Assembly: GCA_013396525.1 (NCBI GenBank)
Contig: VWYX01000920.1
Location: 248,001 to 312,000, forward strand
Direction: 5' to 3'
Length of the DNA stretch: 64,000 nt
Source: Chaetorhynchus papuensis
Lineage: Eukaryota; Chordata; Aves; Passeriformes; Rhipiduridae
Shown: piece after piece, positions 10,766 to 23,452 of the stretch
How positions within the stretch are numbered: position 1 is the stretch's first letter
Layout of the letters: each line of letters starts with the position of its first letter
Position numbers and translations under genes: made by a program
The notes under the pieces: model-generated
Seen by the model: only the letters and a program-made list of their open reading frames with translations
Told to the model about the DNA's origin: nothing
Databases searched by the model: none

Positions 10766-11217
10766 CTCACTACAAGAAAGACATTGAGGGGCTGGAGTGA
10801 GTCCAGAGAAGGCAATGAATCTGGGAATGGAGCACAAGTCTGATGAGAAGCGGCTGACGGAGATGGGGGCTCAGCTTGGAGAAAAGGAGGCTCAGGGGGG
10901 ACCTTCTGGCTCTCTACAACTCCCTGGAAGGAAACTGTAGTCAGGTAGGAGTCGGGCTCTGCTCCCAAGTTACAAGTGACAGAAGGAGAGGAAATGGCCT
11001 CAAGTTGTGCCAGGGAAGGTTTAGATCAGATATCAGGAGAAATTTCTTCACAGAAAGGATTGTCAGGCATTGGAACAGGCTGCTCAGGGAAGTGTTCAAA
11101 AAACACATGGATATGGCACTTGGGCACGTGGTTTAGTGGTAATATGGCAGTGCTGGGTTAACAGTTGGATTTGATGACCTTGGAGGTCTTTTCCAACCTT
11201 AACAATTCAATAATTAT
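10766..11217 (+). mobile_element. CR1 LINE 3' end, plus strand
   Basis: This is the 3' part of a CR1 LINE, truncated at its 5' side as usual. It contains the landmarks GAAAGACATTGAGGGGCTGG, TGATGAGAAGCGGCTGA, GAAATTTCTTCACAGAAAGG and GGAACAGGCTGCTCAGG, and the tail GATGACCTTGGAGGTCTTTT with CCAACC. The tail lacks the usual ATTCTATG octamers and reads AATTCAATAATT, so it is an older or different subfamily. The frame at 10876-11136 is the familiar broken end of the CR1 reverse-transcriptase ORF and its UTR, not a host gene. Confidence 0.93.
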
Positions 11218-11437
11218 AGGGAGGGTGCCTCAGAATAATATTCACAAAAGCAACATGAGACGTGGAAAAAAAAGGTGCATTTAAATCACATCCTCATCCC
11301 AGTCCAAGTTAATTGCTTTATTTCCCGAGTAGGGCAGCTTCCTTCAGCTCCTTATTCCCACCTCATCCACTCCCCAAATACTGAACCCCTAAACCACTGC
11401 CTGGGTGGAAAGGACAAGAGTGATCCCAGCAAGGAGA
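11218..11437. other. Spacer between two tail-to-tail CR1 copies
   Basis: About 220 bp of unique sequence between two convergent CR1 3' ends; nothing further seen. Confidence 0.5.
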
Positions 11438-11577
11438 GAGTGGTTTGGGTTGGGGGGCATCTTAAAGATCATCCAGTTCCATCCCCCCTGCCATGGGCAG
11501 GGACACCTTCCACTAGTCCAGGTTGCTCAGACCCCCATCCAACCCAGCCTTGAACACTTCCAGGGATGGGGCATCCA
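11438..11577 (-). mobile_element. CR1 LINE 3' fragment, minus strand
   Basis: Reverse-complement CR1 tail: GTGGTTTGGGTTGGGGGGCA, then CTTAAAGATCATCCAGTTCC, CCATGGGCAGGGACACCTTC and TCCAGGGATGGGGCATCCA. It is truncated within the 3' UTR. Confidence 0.93.
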
Positions 11578-12165
11578 GAGAAGCAATGAACCTACACTTG
11601 AAGTATTTGAAATACACACTGGGTGAAGCTACCTGGCAGGACAGAGGAAGCCCAGCCCCATGCAGGCTGTGAGCAGTGCTCAGGGAAGGAAGGCTCAATC
11701 ATGCTCAGTCACTCATGTCAAGAGGAGCTGGGACCTGCCTATTTAACATTCTGTCTTTTGAGGAAGTTTTAAAGGTGCAAACCTCAGGTTTTTAGATCTG
11801 AGACTCTTTTGGATAGAAAAATGAGGCATTTCTTGGATTGTATTGTAGGTGTCTCCAGGATGAAGACAGCATTGCTGGATCCTTCTGCAGGAATCATCTT
11901 CAATGCCTGACCCAAGGTTATACAGTGACTGACTGGCAGAACTAAAAATTAAAGTCAGAAATTGTGCTCTACTTATTGTAAAGTACTATTCTTCCTCAAG
12001 GTTGCAATGTAAAATGTAATTCAGGTTCCCACAGCACACATAAAGCTCACATGCTGAGTTCTGGCTGTTGCTGGGATTTTTCAGCACACCTGCTTTCACG
12101 TGTACCAGTTCTGCAGGCTGTTTTGTAGTAACTACAAAAGGGAAGATCTTACGGTAGCTGTTTTT

Positions 12166-12504
12166 TTAACTAGCTGCTTCCACCTCAATCTCTTTATCCA
12201 CCAATTTCAGATGGAAAAATGCACATCCCTCTTCATCAATCTCATTGAGATCCCACTGAGACAAATCTTCTAATGTTCTGTCATAACTGTGCACAATGTC
12301 AGCTTAAAACACAGCTATATAGAAAATTTCAAAGCCCTACAATTCAATAAAGAAGGTAAATTTACCATCTGAGAGGACTGGTAGTCCTTGGAGCAGAAAT
12401 GTGTCAAATGCTCCAACACCATTTCCATCGCTCCATGCTGAGAACTCAGCCTTGCTGGCTAAGAGAAGGTTAGGCTCCAGTACGAACATCTTGAAAAAGA
12501 TCCA
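12166..12504 (-). other. Coding-like but interrupted stretch (possible old gene fragment)
   Basis: On minus, an open piece from 12504 to 12367 includes ASKAEFSAWSDGNGVGAFD, and a second from 12303 to 12166 includes RTLEDLSQWDLNEIDEEG and ends VEAAS before TAA. Two in-frame stops, TAG and TAA, lie in the roughly 60 bp between them. The acidic, soluble-protein-like composition is unusual for background, but 110 codons with two stops is not statistically decisive. I recognise no family, so it could be a degenerate pseudogene or chance. Confidence 0.15.
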
Positions 12505-12653
12505 GGCCTGGAAACCAGGCTAATTTTAGGTCTGTAATAAAATATAGCAAAGTTTTAAAGCTATTAGAAGATCTAATTGACAGCTTTATGTTCTGTTCTT
12601 CTAAAACTTACACGTTTTATGAGGTTCAGGCCACCAATCCCTACTGCACCCAA

Positions 12654-12699
12654 CTTGCCAGTTTTTGTTGTTCTGTTTTTATCTTGGAAAACTGGCAAG
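12654..12699. repeat. Hairpin-forming inverted repeat, 12-bp stem
   Basis: CTTGCCAGTTTT at 12654-12665 is the exact reverse complement of AAAACTGGCAAG at 12688-12699, with a 22-nt loop. Its significance is unknown. Confidence 0.85.
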
Positions 12700-15600
12700 G
12701 TTACAGGATACCAAAACAGCCACAAAGTTAATCTGACCAAAAGAAATGGATTCCTTTCATTGCTCCTTTAACAATTATGGAATCTGATCCTTTGATGATG
12801 GTGGATTGAATATTCCACAGTTCCTCTGGACACTTAAGGGAATCTTACGGATTTCTCAGGGTGCAGTCCTGCCTACTGAGGATGATGTCTTCTGAATACA
12901 CTCCCTCTATGATCCTGACAGTTATTTTGCCAAATCAGTGAAATGGACACATTCTTCACCAAAGCTTTAAAGTGAATTCCTGGTAACACTTTTGAAGAGT
13001 GTCCTAGAGTTACTGCTTCCCTCATGGATTTAGTTTGCATTTAATAATCCTTCGTCATCTAAAACCTGGGAGAGTTTTCATGTTATACAGATTTCACTTT
13101 GTATATCTAAAGAGCACAGCATAATAGCACTGAAATGCAAACTGCTGTATGCAGTTGCAGTGCAGTGACACCATGAGATCATAAATTACATCACATTACA
13201 GGCATTATCTGCAAAGATGGGCAAAATCAATTCTGGTCTGTCTTTGGAAGGGACTAGTCTTTGGGTTGTCTGGATTTTTGGTTTTGGTTTAGTTTTGGGT
13301 TGGTTTTCTTGTTGTTATTGTTTAATAAATTCATTTTTATCTGGTTTTAAGGCTAGGATTTTTAAAAGAAACTACTTCTCTTGGACAGTCAAGGGGATCT
13401 GAGAACCTGTATCTTATCTTCTTTGAAAAGCCCAACCAGTTTTCCCTTCCCCTGATTTGAATCACCCAAATTTCTGTGTCTAAACTAGAGCTAATCTTAA
13501 AAAGGAGGCAAATTATCTGAAAAAGCAAGAGTTTCATTCCTTCCCAGAAACGCTGGATAAGCCTCTGACTAGGAGAAATTCCCTTGCAACTTTAAGTCTG
13601 ATGAGTATCTTTGCCTGAATAACCACAACATCCCGCCCTTATCTGCCTGTAGTCCAGGGAGCATCCACCCACTCCCTAAACGGGGGAATATGGAAGGAAA
13701 AATGCTATCAACAAGCACTTTACTTCCCTGTTAGAAAAAAAAAAAAACCAAAACAACACAATGAAACCACAATAAGCCCTACTGATTTGGCTTACACGGC
13801 TGATTTTGAAGCTCAGAAAGTATCACTGCTTTGGACTCAAGCTGTGGCTGCTCAGCACCATGTAGTGTCAACTCAAGTGCCACGACTCTGGTGTTGAGAA
13901 CTGGCTTAATACTCTCAAAATTTTAGTGAGCAGACTCATGTGAACTCAAGAACTTAACACATCAGAGGAAACTATTTGAATGCTGCCCTGTAGTTCAAGA
14001 GCTTGTAGGCAAGTCAGCACATTGCCCAAAACAAAGCCAGTGAACAGAACAAAAGCCCAGGGCTGACTGCTCTTGAACAGATGATCTTTATGAATGAGAC
14101 GAACGTTTCTGGAACACTGGAACCATTGAAGCTGCCTGCACAGCTCACACACTACCAATTAACAACAGAACAGCGTCTCTACACCCAAGTGGAATGAAAA
14201 CGCCTGCATGGATTGCATGTGGGTATTGCAAGTGAAATTAAAAGCTTGATGAAATGTAGCAAAAGATCAGAGAATCAGACCTTCCTTTCAACTTGTGGTT
14301 AATATTCATCCTCAACGAAGCCAAGTGTTACATTAGCCTAAATGGAAAAACCATGTAGAATTACGCTATCAATTAGAACACCTCATTAACTGGTCTGGTG
14401 ATTCAGAACTGCTGATGGAACTGAACTCAAGGCTTGAAAACACCTTGATCAACGCTGTCCTTGGCTCTTAGGCATTAAGGATGTACGGGCAATATCCCAG
14501 AAAAACTGTTTCAAGCTGAGGTGACACTACAATGTCACCACACATTGTCAGAATCAGAGGGCTTAATTGTACTCTCCAACCCATTCTCATCAAGCTCCAC
14601 TGCTGCCAGGCAGCTGTCCTATAGACTGTGGGCATGTTCAGCTTTGGCACAGCTCCATCGGCTTAAGTGAAGTTATGACAGGAATAAATATGGACCTATT
14701 TTTGGTACTGCAGGCATTTTGCACATTCACATCCATCTTTTGTCCCCGATCAGTATCAAATATGGAAAAGCCTGATCCCATCTGCACATTTACATTACCA
14801 TTCTATGAAACAACCCATAAAGGTGTAGAGGAGTAAAGGTGTAAACCCCATAATTTTTTCTTGTGTTCCCCCAAGGGGAACAGTAGAGATTAGAAAGAGG
14901 AGTGTGGATAGAAGCATTATATAATTTGGCATCCTCTCACCACAGCAATTATAATCTGTACATGTGAGTTCTTTATATAGAGCAGTGAGAAGAGGAGGAA
15001 ACCTTGGTTCTGTTCCCAGTTCTTTTGACAGAAATCTTGTCTGCATTACACTAATTCTGATCTAAAATTCCATTTGTAATCCCCTGACATGCTTCTAATT
15101 CACACTGGGTTTAATTCCACTTCATTTTATAATGGTGTCAAATTTTAAAAAATACACAAGCCAAGTTTCACCCGGGCAAGAACATCTGTTCCACTCATTT
15201 TCAGAAAATACACAGGAAATTTCACTGGCCACACTAGTGACAGAGGCAGATGCTTTTGCATGGTGACAGAAAATGGCACCATTTTAAATCAGCATCTTCT
15301 GAACAATGCTCACATTTAATCCCACTTCTGCACCAGAACGCTTCATGGTTCTGTAATGTAAGCCTGTAGTAGTGCTTCACTCAATAGCTTCCTAAGTTTC
15401 TATTGTCACAGCAAATGCACACTCACTGCTTTGAATTCATTATGCTCCCATTGCCTCTGGATTTGTAGCCATATCAGTTTCTCACAATCTAATAAAAACT
15501 GGGCTCAGCTGTCTTGAGACACACACTGCTAGGGGCTCTGTGATGGGCTTTGGAAAGGTCCATCTCTCTCACTTTGCATGTAAAGTTCATTCCTCAGTCT

Positions 15601-17966
15601 TAAACTCATCAGGAGCAGAAAGGGACGAGGAATGCACGAGCTTATTTGAATTAATGCTTTCTGTGGTGGTGTAAGATTTAGATGCTTCCTATTTGTCTGT
15701 GCCGTAGTCACAGCAGGGTGTAAAGCATATACACATGAATAATCTTTATGATCCTAACAGAGGAGCTCTGTCAGGCCAGCCTATAGCTCACCTCGACTTG
15801 CACACCTCAGTGTCTGTGACCGTAACAACACACAGCATCTCTCCATGCCACTAACAGCACCTGGAATAAATACTGCAATACCATTTTGGAAAGAGACTTG
15901 CAAATCACATCTTCCCGACAGAGGTGTGCATCTGGGTATTCTTAATCTATTCATGTGTCCTCTGTTTCCACAAGGTTAATAGTACCAGCTCCTGTATTAT
16001 TTTATGCCTAACTTGACATTGCCCATGGCTTCGTGTGTTTGGAAAAGCAAAGAAAACGTCTGTGGCTAATGAGCATATCACAGAAGGAAGGTGATGACGA
16101 TGGTGATGATATAAATACCACAAACTGCTCTTGACTTTAAGAACCATCAAATTAAGAGGAAATATGAAGGAGAGGGCCTAAAAAAATGCTCTTTCCTCTG
16201 CTGCTATTCTCCCTACCCTCTCAAGAAGTGGCATGTTAAAAATAGCCACCACTTACAAGCTAACAACCTCACATCATCAGGTAGTCCCCTTCTGTAACCT
16301 TGCTGGCACGCTTCAAATGCACCTGCTCCATCATCTGGAAGAGTTGTCAGAGCCTAAAGGTAGAAACCATCTGAGAAGCAGATCGGAAGAAAAGGCTGCA
16401 TTTCAAAGCCTTTTTACAGCTGGATCTGCTTAAGCATTCCAACCCAGCCTCAGCTGCCATCAGTCTCTCCCACATCAGCAGTTCTGAACAAACACAAATT
16501 GGCCAGATTACCATTAAGCAACTTCAGCTATTTAGTAAAGAGCAAAGTATCACTACTCAAACTAAGTGGCAAGGACCAGATTTTCGCTTGCCCTAAATCA
16601 ATGTAGTTTCTCTACAGCCAACATCAGAATTTGACTTCCAAATTCAAAGTATTTATTAAATTCTTCTTTACATAACGATTCCAATCCTATCATATACTCA
16701 CATTATCTCCATTCCCTGAAGCACATATTTCCTATCAATTTGTATTTAAAAAATCCTCTTGCCTACTGAGCCCAAGCATCCAGTTCAGCTGCACAGTGCA
16801 TTTCTGGAGCCATGGAAGAAGAGCTTGTGGTGCTCACCAACTGCCAGCTGGTATCAGGGAATGATGAAAATCATCCTACACTTCCAGGTTTTGCCAAGTA
16901 TACTTCACAACCCAAGCCTGCAGGCAGCCACTCTTCCCTAGAATCCAAAAAAAAAAAGGGAGCATTTCCACAGGGTAACCATTCGGGAGCTCTCCGCTGG
17001 AAGTCACCTGCAATGCACCATGCAATGGCACTAATTGCAATATGACAAACATCAGCTATTTCTGAACATGTTACCAGAAGAAAACAATCTACAGATCCAG
17101 ACTTTTCACAGTGGTATCAAAGGAAACACAAAAAGTGCCTAACACTTTTCCTGATATGAATGTTGCCTACTTCCACAGCTCCTTTAAAGAAAGATTTGTC
17201 CTGAGTTGATGTTTATGGAAAATAAAAGCACATCCTTATCAGCTAAATTTTGGGGCAATGGTTCTACTGAAATTCTTAAACCAAAAAGTTCAGTGAAGCT
17301 TCTTCAGATTTACACAGACATAAGTCAACCATCAACCCAACAGCCATGAACATTCTTGAGAGTCAACATCTGCAAAACCAACCTCCCTTGCCAATGCGAT
17401 AATCTAGCAAGGGAATTCTATGAGGATTATAACCCATCAACTGTGGAAAAAAACCCCAGCAAAAAGTAATAATTCATTTTATTTTTAAAAATCACATGTG
17501 CATTTGAGGGAGAGGTTTACTTGCACCTGCCAAACATTACGCTCAGTTTTAAACCAGGAAGCTTAAATGACCACCTTGCAAGGAAATGTACAGGAAACAG
17601 TTATTCTTTAATCTCTCTATTAACCTAGCACAGAATAATCAAATTTAAAGTGCTGCAGGGCCACTGCGCAGCCTCATGCATGGCAGGATCAAGCCTCCCT
17701 TCTCAAATTCCTTATATTTCCTTTGTTCTCCCATTCTCCCATTAGCAAACTGATAACTAACCCTCCTGCTGTTCTAACACTGATTTTTTTCAAGCATTCG
17801 TAATATCCGCCTCCCAAAACTGACATAAAAACCGACTCACAAATGCTGTCCTAATATTTTGTTTCCTACCAAATCAAAGGAGGTTCCCAGTGTAATGATT
17901 AATGACATGTTTGTTGCCTTAAACAGATTTGATATTTCAACTTTTAATATATTTTATTTTTTTTCA

Positions 17967-17987
17967 GGTGGCAGGTGTCCTGCCACC
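17967..17987. repeat. Short palindrome after a splice-acceptor-like tract
   Basis: GGTGGCAGG and CCTGCCACC form a perfect 9-bp stem around a 3-nt TGT loop. It is directly preceded on plus by a run of T and CAG, a textbook acceptor shape at about 17945-17966. No coding exon follows. Confidence 0.7.
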
Positions 17988-18924
17988 CTGAATTTTACCC
18001 ATGATGCTGTACTGAACTCACGTGGTTTAAAGCTACAGTATAAAGACCTGGCAGCATTGCATTTGTTTTACACACCACATCATAGGATTTTTTTATAACA
18101 CTGCTCTCAGTGTCAGGAATATTTTGGGAAAGTATCAGTGTCAAAACACCCCATGGCTGATGTTTTATCACTGGAAAACAAACAACAGGCCAAAGGCATA
18201 GCACTGAGAGAGGAATTTTCTGAATTTTGTATTTCCTCTTGAAATTTCCGTAGCAAGGACACCGTAACACACAACCTTTTTTCAAATAAATGGCACGCAG
18301 ATGATGGAATAATTTTCTGTGTTCTGGGACATAATCACCTCCTGTATGAGAATTAACACGAGCTTTGTTTATTCCAGCGGTAAAACAACCTGTATTCAAG
18401 CTTGCCCAGCTGTCTAGAAACTCAACTGATTCCACTGTAAAAAGCAGGTGTAGTCAATCATTCCTGTCACAACATTAGCACATTACTGGCTGCTGGCAAG
18501 TGGGTCAGCTTGTCACAGGCAAAGCACTTCTCAGCTGCTCTGCTTCCTTCCATCCCGCTTGGCACATGAAACAACGCTGCTACAGCTGCTGAATTCAAAA
18601 GGCATCCATCTGTTTAACTTCCCAAAATGACTTTAAAGAGTGGGATACAACAAACACATCTGCTACCTCAGCACGTTAAAAAAGATCATCTGGAAATTAA
18701 CTGGGAAATTATAAATCTTTTTCGATAGGGATCCACGGTGAAGCTCCAAGACACGTGTAACATCTGTTCCACCTTCAATTATAGCTCACAGCTTTGCACC
18801 TCTGGCTTTCTGAAGAACAGGGGCAAGGCTGAGTTGTAAGCAGCTCTGTATCTCCTTATCTTTGTTCATGAGCACATCACTGGGCATCCAGCTATTCAAT
18901 CTTGTCACTCCTGAAAGGCTCAAC
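17988..18924. other. Gene-less stretch
   Basis: A 146-codon minus-strand frame (17995-18435) occupies this stretch but matches nothing I know and has no domain-like pattern. No repeats were seen apart from the CR1 that follows. Confidence 0.45.
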
Positions 18925-19024
18925 TTGATAAAGCCTTGAGCACTGTGGTCTGATCTCATAGTTGACCCTGCTCTGGTTAGGTTAGACTGAAGACCTCCTG
19001 AAGGCCCTTTCAATCTGAATTAGC
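18925..19024 (+). mobile_element. Old CR1 LINE 3' end fragment
   Basis: Diverged CR1 tail: AAAGCCTTGAGCACTGTGGT, a poorly conserved middle, then GACCTCCTGAAGGCCCTTTC followed by AATCTGAATTA. This matches the CCTGAAGGTCCCTTCCAACC-type tail of older CR1 subfamilies with several substitutions. Confidence 0.65.
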
Positions 19025-22000
19025 CCAACTATTCCCAAATAAAATAAAAGATAAAAAATTTTAAAATTCCATTAGTATCTACTGGAAGAACTCACAGTGG
19101 AAATCAGCTCTGAACAATACACTGGTCCATCACAAGAAAATGCTTAGGCAGGAGGGCCAGCAGAAGATACCAGTGGATCAGATTTTAGAAATAAAATGTT
19201 AGCACATGCTCAAGTGTGATTTTCCTTTCAGTTCTTCTCTCACATCTCTGAGAACACAAATGTGTTATCACTTTGAATTATGTGAACAGATGCTTACATC
19301 CAGGATTTGCAATTTACATTAACCTGGCCAGCACTAACAGCGATTTCAACACCAAATGCAAACCACAGTGCATGTTTTCACCCTAAGGTACAACATACGT
19401 GTAACCTGCAGCACCAGGGCACCTCAGTAAGTTCCCTGGCTACCCTCTGCGTTCTCAGCAGACTCCTCAGGCACCCCCATTTCATCTGCAGAGCACAGGC
19501 AGAGCTGGTGTAACATAACCCAGGAGAGACGTGCATCTTCCACAGGTCTGTGGGCACCACAAAGGCTGGCAGGAGCACAGGGAGCCATGAGAGATCCCAC
19601 ACAAGGAGCTGCCATATCCACTGGGGAGGTGAGAGGAGCACGCAAGGACACAGAAGAAAGGCAGGCCCTGGAGAATGTGTTAACACCAAACTGAGAACCA
19701 GGAGAGGTGCTCTGGCTAAGTGCTTGTGAGCTACAGGCCAAGGCAGACCTTCAGAAACAGGAATTAGTATTTGATACTCAGAGCAGAACCTCTCAAGTGC
19801 AGCACTTTGCAGTAGTGCTAACACTGTTCTGCATGTATACAAATGAGAAACCAATTTTTCTGTGCTGTAAATAGCTTGTGCAATTAATAGCAGTTAGCTG
19901 TTCCTGTCTTTTTCCAATTACAGACTCAAGAAAAAAAGGGCATATTAAGTTACCTCATGCAATTCTGGACCACCTACTGTTAGAAGAGCAATTTGAGGAT
20001 GAGCTGCTACTGCTAATTATCAAAATTAAAACCTGAAATAGAAATGTTCACTTTTAAAAGTGAGATGATTTCCTATTGCAGGCATAACTTTCCACTGCTC
20101 TCCCCTGCCAACAGTTATCACTTTTGTCTGAGATTTCTGGACTGAAACTCTGAACACAGAAACGCCATCATCCAGAAAACCTTTCAAAACATTTTGGGTC
20201 ACCATTTTGGGTCTTTCAAAACAAAGCCATTTATTTACCCTTGGCTAATTACCTTTTAGTCTCTCTGCACAGACACAAAAATATTTGTGTTTCTATTTTG
20301 TCTTTTCTCTTACATTTTCAGACAGCTGCAGCCATTTCCAAAATCACCATGATGTTTCTAACATGATGTTAGGGAAAAAAATTTCTCCTGGACAGTACTG
20401 CTGTTAGTACAACAATAAAAAAATTACAGCTATGTATGCATATGCATGTGCACACACACACATGTATTGTGAGCTGAATAAAAGTGTGGTGATGTCTAAT
20501 TTGACCTGAGAAAACCAGAACAGCACTTCGACATAGACAGGAAAAGTCCGACATTATTTGCAGCACAGCATCACCAATTCCAATCTCACTTAGCCTGTGC
20601 TGAACGAGCATTTCCAATTCAAAGGAGTAATTAGCATGCCGTAAAAAACTCAGAGCACTAGCAAATACCAAAGCTTTAACTTGGCATTAGCAAAGATCAA
20701 TGAGAATTCATCACTGTAAGCCCACCACGAGCACTCGCTGCCCAAACACTCTTGGGAGTTCTGGGACAGGCAGGACTGTGCCTACGCCACCCATTTTGAT
20801 CACAGGAAGTTCAAACTTCATTAGGAAATAATTACATACAAGATATCATTCTTCTAAACATCATTATCAACTTTTTAAAGCCCACTGAGAGACTCCTCAC
20901 TGCAATACCTCGTTCTCAGCTGCTGATCATTTTGTGCAACATTGACGCGCTGGTATGAAGCACACAGTGCCAGTGCCCACCTCAGGCTGGAAATTTTGAA
21001 ATGCTTTAGCCAAAATGCCAGAACCAAGGTAGAACCATACATAATCACTCAGCCACGTCCAAAAGCACCAGTGACCTTTGCTTCAACAGCCCAGGCACTC
21101 CAGAGCTTTGAACAAGGAACTCATGATCGGGCAAGATAGTTATGTTTGTGCCAGAAATCAGTTTAACTTGGTTTTTATGAAAACACACACAACACAGCTG
21201 ATTTTAAAATCACTTCATTTTCCACATGCTCATAAGAACACTTAAATTCAGCAGCTGAGGTCTGCTGACTCTGTGCTCCTGAACACCACACTGCTCCCAC
21301 GAGTGAGGGCCAGGCCCACAGCTGAACTGAGCGCTCCCCAGTCCAGGGGGACCAGAAGAAACAAAAGGAGGATTCTAAGCAGCAGGAAGGATAACAAGGC
21401 TCAAAAAGAAAACCTGTATGTGGGGCTGAAAGCACAGATTATGGAAGGACATGGAGATTGAAACTGGTTCTAAAGAGGAAAATGTGAAGAGCAGAGCCAA
21501 TGATGGAACAGGACTGTGATGAACACCCAGATATGGAGAGAGAGAGCATTAGGACATGGAAGCTCTGAAACTGTAAAACAGTACACAGTGTATGCCCCAA
21601 AATCAGGGTCACATTTCATGCATGAAGTTAGCAGAATACTAATTTTAACCGTCCCAGTGTTTCAGGCCCATTTTTATGTAACAGAGATCACAGCATCCCC
21701 ATAACCCACCAAACCTCATCCAGAGATGAGGTGAAGGCACATCACTGCCAATACAGTATTCAGATATTAAACTGATCAGCACTATGCACTGGGAAGCACA
21801 CACCAGGAAAAATCCATGAGGGTGTCAGGAGGGAAGGAAAATACAAATTTTGCCATTAGGGAGGAATTTAGTTAAGTACAGTAAATAAAGCTGAGACTCT
21901 CACATACTGTTCTTTCTTAATTAAACACTCTATTAAATAACTGGCTGCTAACTTGCTGCTCTCTAAGACCAGCATTGGAAAAAACAGTGTATGATCATGT

Positions 22001-22346
22001 CCTTAAAAACTGTATCATCATAACAAATAGGCTTTATATCACAAAATGTAAAAAGCAGATATCTGGGACACGTTGTATTTGGCATTTCCTAAACTTTGGG
22101 TTCTTAACCTTAGTATTTCAGCAACCCTAATATTCTTTTAACACTTTGTTTGTTCAACAAGCTTGATATTGTTTCCCAGTGTATATTGGATGGTATATCA
22201 AAGAACTTCAGACTCTTGAACAGAAGATTTATAGTGACTATGTGCAACCTGGGAAACCAGCAGATGTGCACACAGCCCATGCACCCCATCCCAGTGCCCC
22301 ACACAAACACCCCTGCAGCCTGCCCCAACCCTTTCAGCACGGATGG
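19025..22346. other. Gene-less stretch
   Basis: Unique AT-rich sequence. A 158-codon minus-strand frame at 19378-19854 lies in a locally GC-richer block and looks non-coding. A short (CA)n patch is at about 20450-20463. No transposon or RNA gene was recognised. Confidence 0.5.
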
Positions 22347-22402
22347 GATCACAAAACATCCTGAGCTGGAACAGACCCACAAGGACCACTGAAGTCCAAC
22401 GT
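22347..22402 (-). mobile_element. Short CR1 LINE tail fragment, minus strand
   Basis: ATCACAAAACATCCTGAGCT, GGAACAGACCCACAAGGACC and GAAGTCCAAC are the reverse complement of the CR1 tail type that reads GTTGGACTC...ATCCTTGTGGGTCCCTTCCA. Only about 55 bp is recognisable. Confidence 0.75.
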
Positions 22403-22613
22403 CCCGCCACAGGCACAGCAGCAGCTGCAAAGTCATCCCTGCGCAGCGATGCTGGGATGAGTCCCACACAACTCTCTCTCTCCAGGGAAGGAGCAGGCAC
22501 AAGACCAACTCTGCTGGCCGTAATCTGAAGAGAGCAAGAACACGGTATCAGCTCACTCAGGAGCACCCCTCTGTGCTGCAGAGGCAGCGGCTGCACCAGG
22601 CACGCTCCAGCGC
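22403..22613. other. GC-rich sequence left of assembly gap 1
   Basis: Moderately GC-rich unique sequence leading into the repeat that borders the gap. The 529-residue minus-strand frame translated across the Ns here is an artefact of the gap. Confidence 0.5.
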
Positions 22614-22675
22614 CCATCACACCCTTCTCCCTCAGCTTCCCTCCCTCAGCTGACAGCCGGGCCTCTTCCACACAG
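22614..22675. repeat. Minisatellite copy left of gap 1
   Basis: This contains CATCACACCCTTCTCCCTCA and CAGCTGACAGCCGGGCCTC, plus an extra TTCCCTCCCTCAG insertion relative to the copy on the right side of the gap. It runs straight into the Ns. Confidence 0.85.
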
Positions 22676-23390
22676 NNNNNNNNNNNNNNNNNNNNNNNNN
22701 NNNNNNNNNNNNNNNNNNNNNNNNNNNNNNNNNNNNNNNNNNNNNNNNNNNNNNNNNNNNNNNNNNNNNNNNNNNNNNNNNNNNNNNNNNNNNNNNNNNN
22801 NNNNNNNNNNNNNNNNNNNNNNNNNNNNNNNNNNNNNNNNNNNNNNNNNNNNNNNNNNNNNNNNNNNNNNNNNNNNNNNNNNNNNNNNNNNNNNNNNNNN
22901 NNNNNNNNNNNNNNNNNNNNNNNNNNNNNNNNNNNNNNNNNNNNNNNNNNNNNNNNNNNNNNNNNNNNNNNNNNNNNNNNNNNNNNNNNNNNNNNNNNNN
23001 NNNNNNNNNNNNNNNNNNNNNNNNNNNNNNNNNNNNNNNNNNNNNNNNNNNNNNNNNNNNNNNNNNNNNNNNNNNNNNNNNNNNNNNNNNNNNNNNNNNN
23101 NNNNNNNNNNNNNNNNNNNNNNNNNNNNNNNNNNNNNNNNNNNNNNNNNNNNNNNNNNNNNNNNNNNNNNNNNNNNNNNNNNNNNNNNNNNNNNNNNNNN
23201 NNNNNNNNNNNNNNNNNNNNNNNNNNNNNNNNNNNNNNNNNNNNNNNNNNNNNNNNNNNNNNNNNNNNNNNNNNNNNNNNNNNNNNNNNNNNNNNNNNNN
23301 NNNNNNNNNNNNNNNNNNNNNNNNNNNNNNNNNNNNNNNNNNNNNNNNNNNNNNNNNNNNNNNNNNNNNNNNNNNNNNNNNNNNNNNNNN
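22676..23390. other. Assembly gap 1 (715 N)
   Basis: A run of N. Both edges carry the same GC-rich repeat unit, so the missing sequence is probably more copies of it. Confidence 0.99.
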
Positions 23391-23452
23391 CCTTCTCCCG
23401 TCCATCACACCCTTCTCCCTCAGCTGACAGCCGGGCCTCCTCCGCACACACA
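23391..23452. repeat. Minisatellite copy right of gap 1
   Basis: CCTTCTCCCGTCCATCACAC, then CCTTCTCCCTCAGCTGACAG and CCGGGCCTCCTCCGCACACA: the same unit as at 22614-22675 with a few differences. The array ends near 23452. Confidence 0.85.

Larger units (their letters stand above)
11578..17960. other. Gene-less AT-rich stretch
   Basis: Single-copy AT-rich DNA with no recognised exon. It holds a coding-like minus-strand patch (12166-12504), a 12-bp-stem hairpin (12654-12699), a T/G-rich stretch (13255-13345), a short A tract (about 13734-13745) and a GATGATGGTG-type short repeat (about 16091-16109). Open frames elsewhere are short and unrelated to known families. Confidence 0.5.

Noticed and set aside
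10876..11136. 86-codon plus-strand ORF
   Set aside because: It is CR1-derived sequence, not a host gene.
17995..18435. 146-codon minus-strand ORF
   Set aside because: No recognisable family or domain pattern, and no promoter or exon structure around it.
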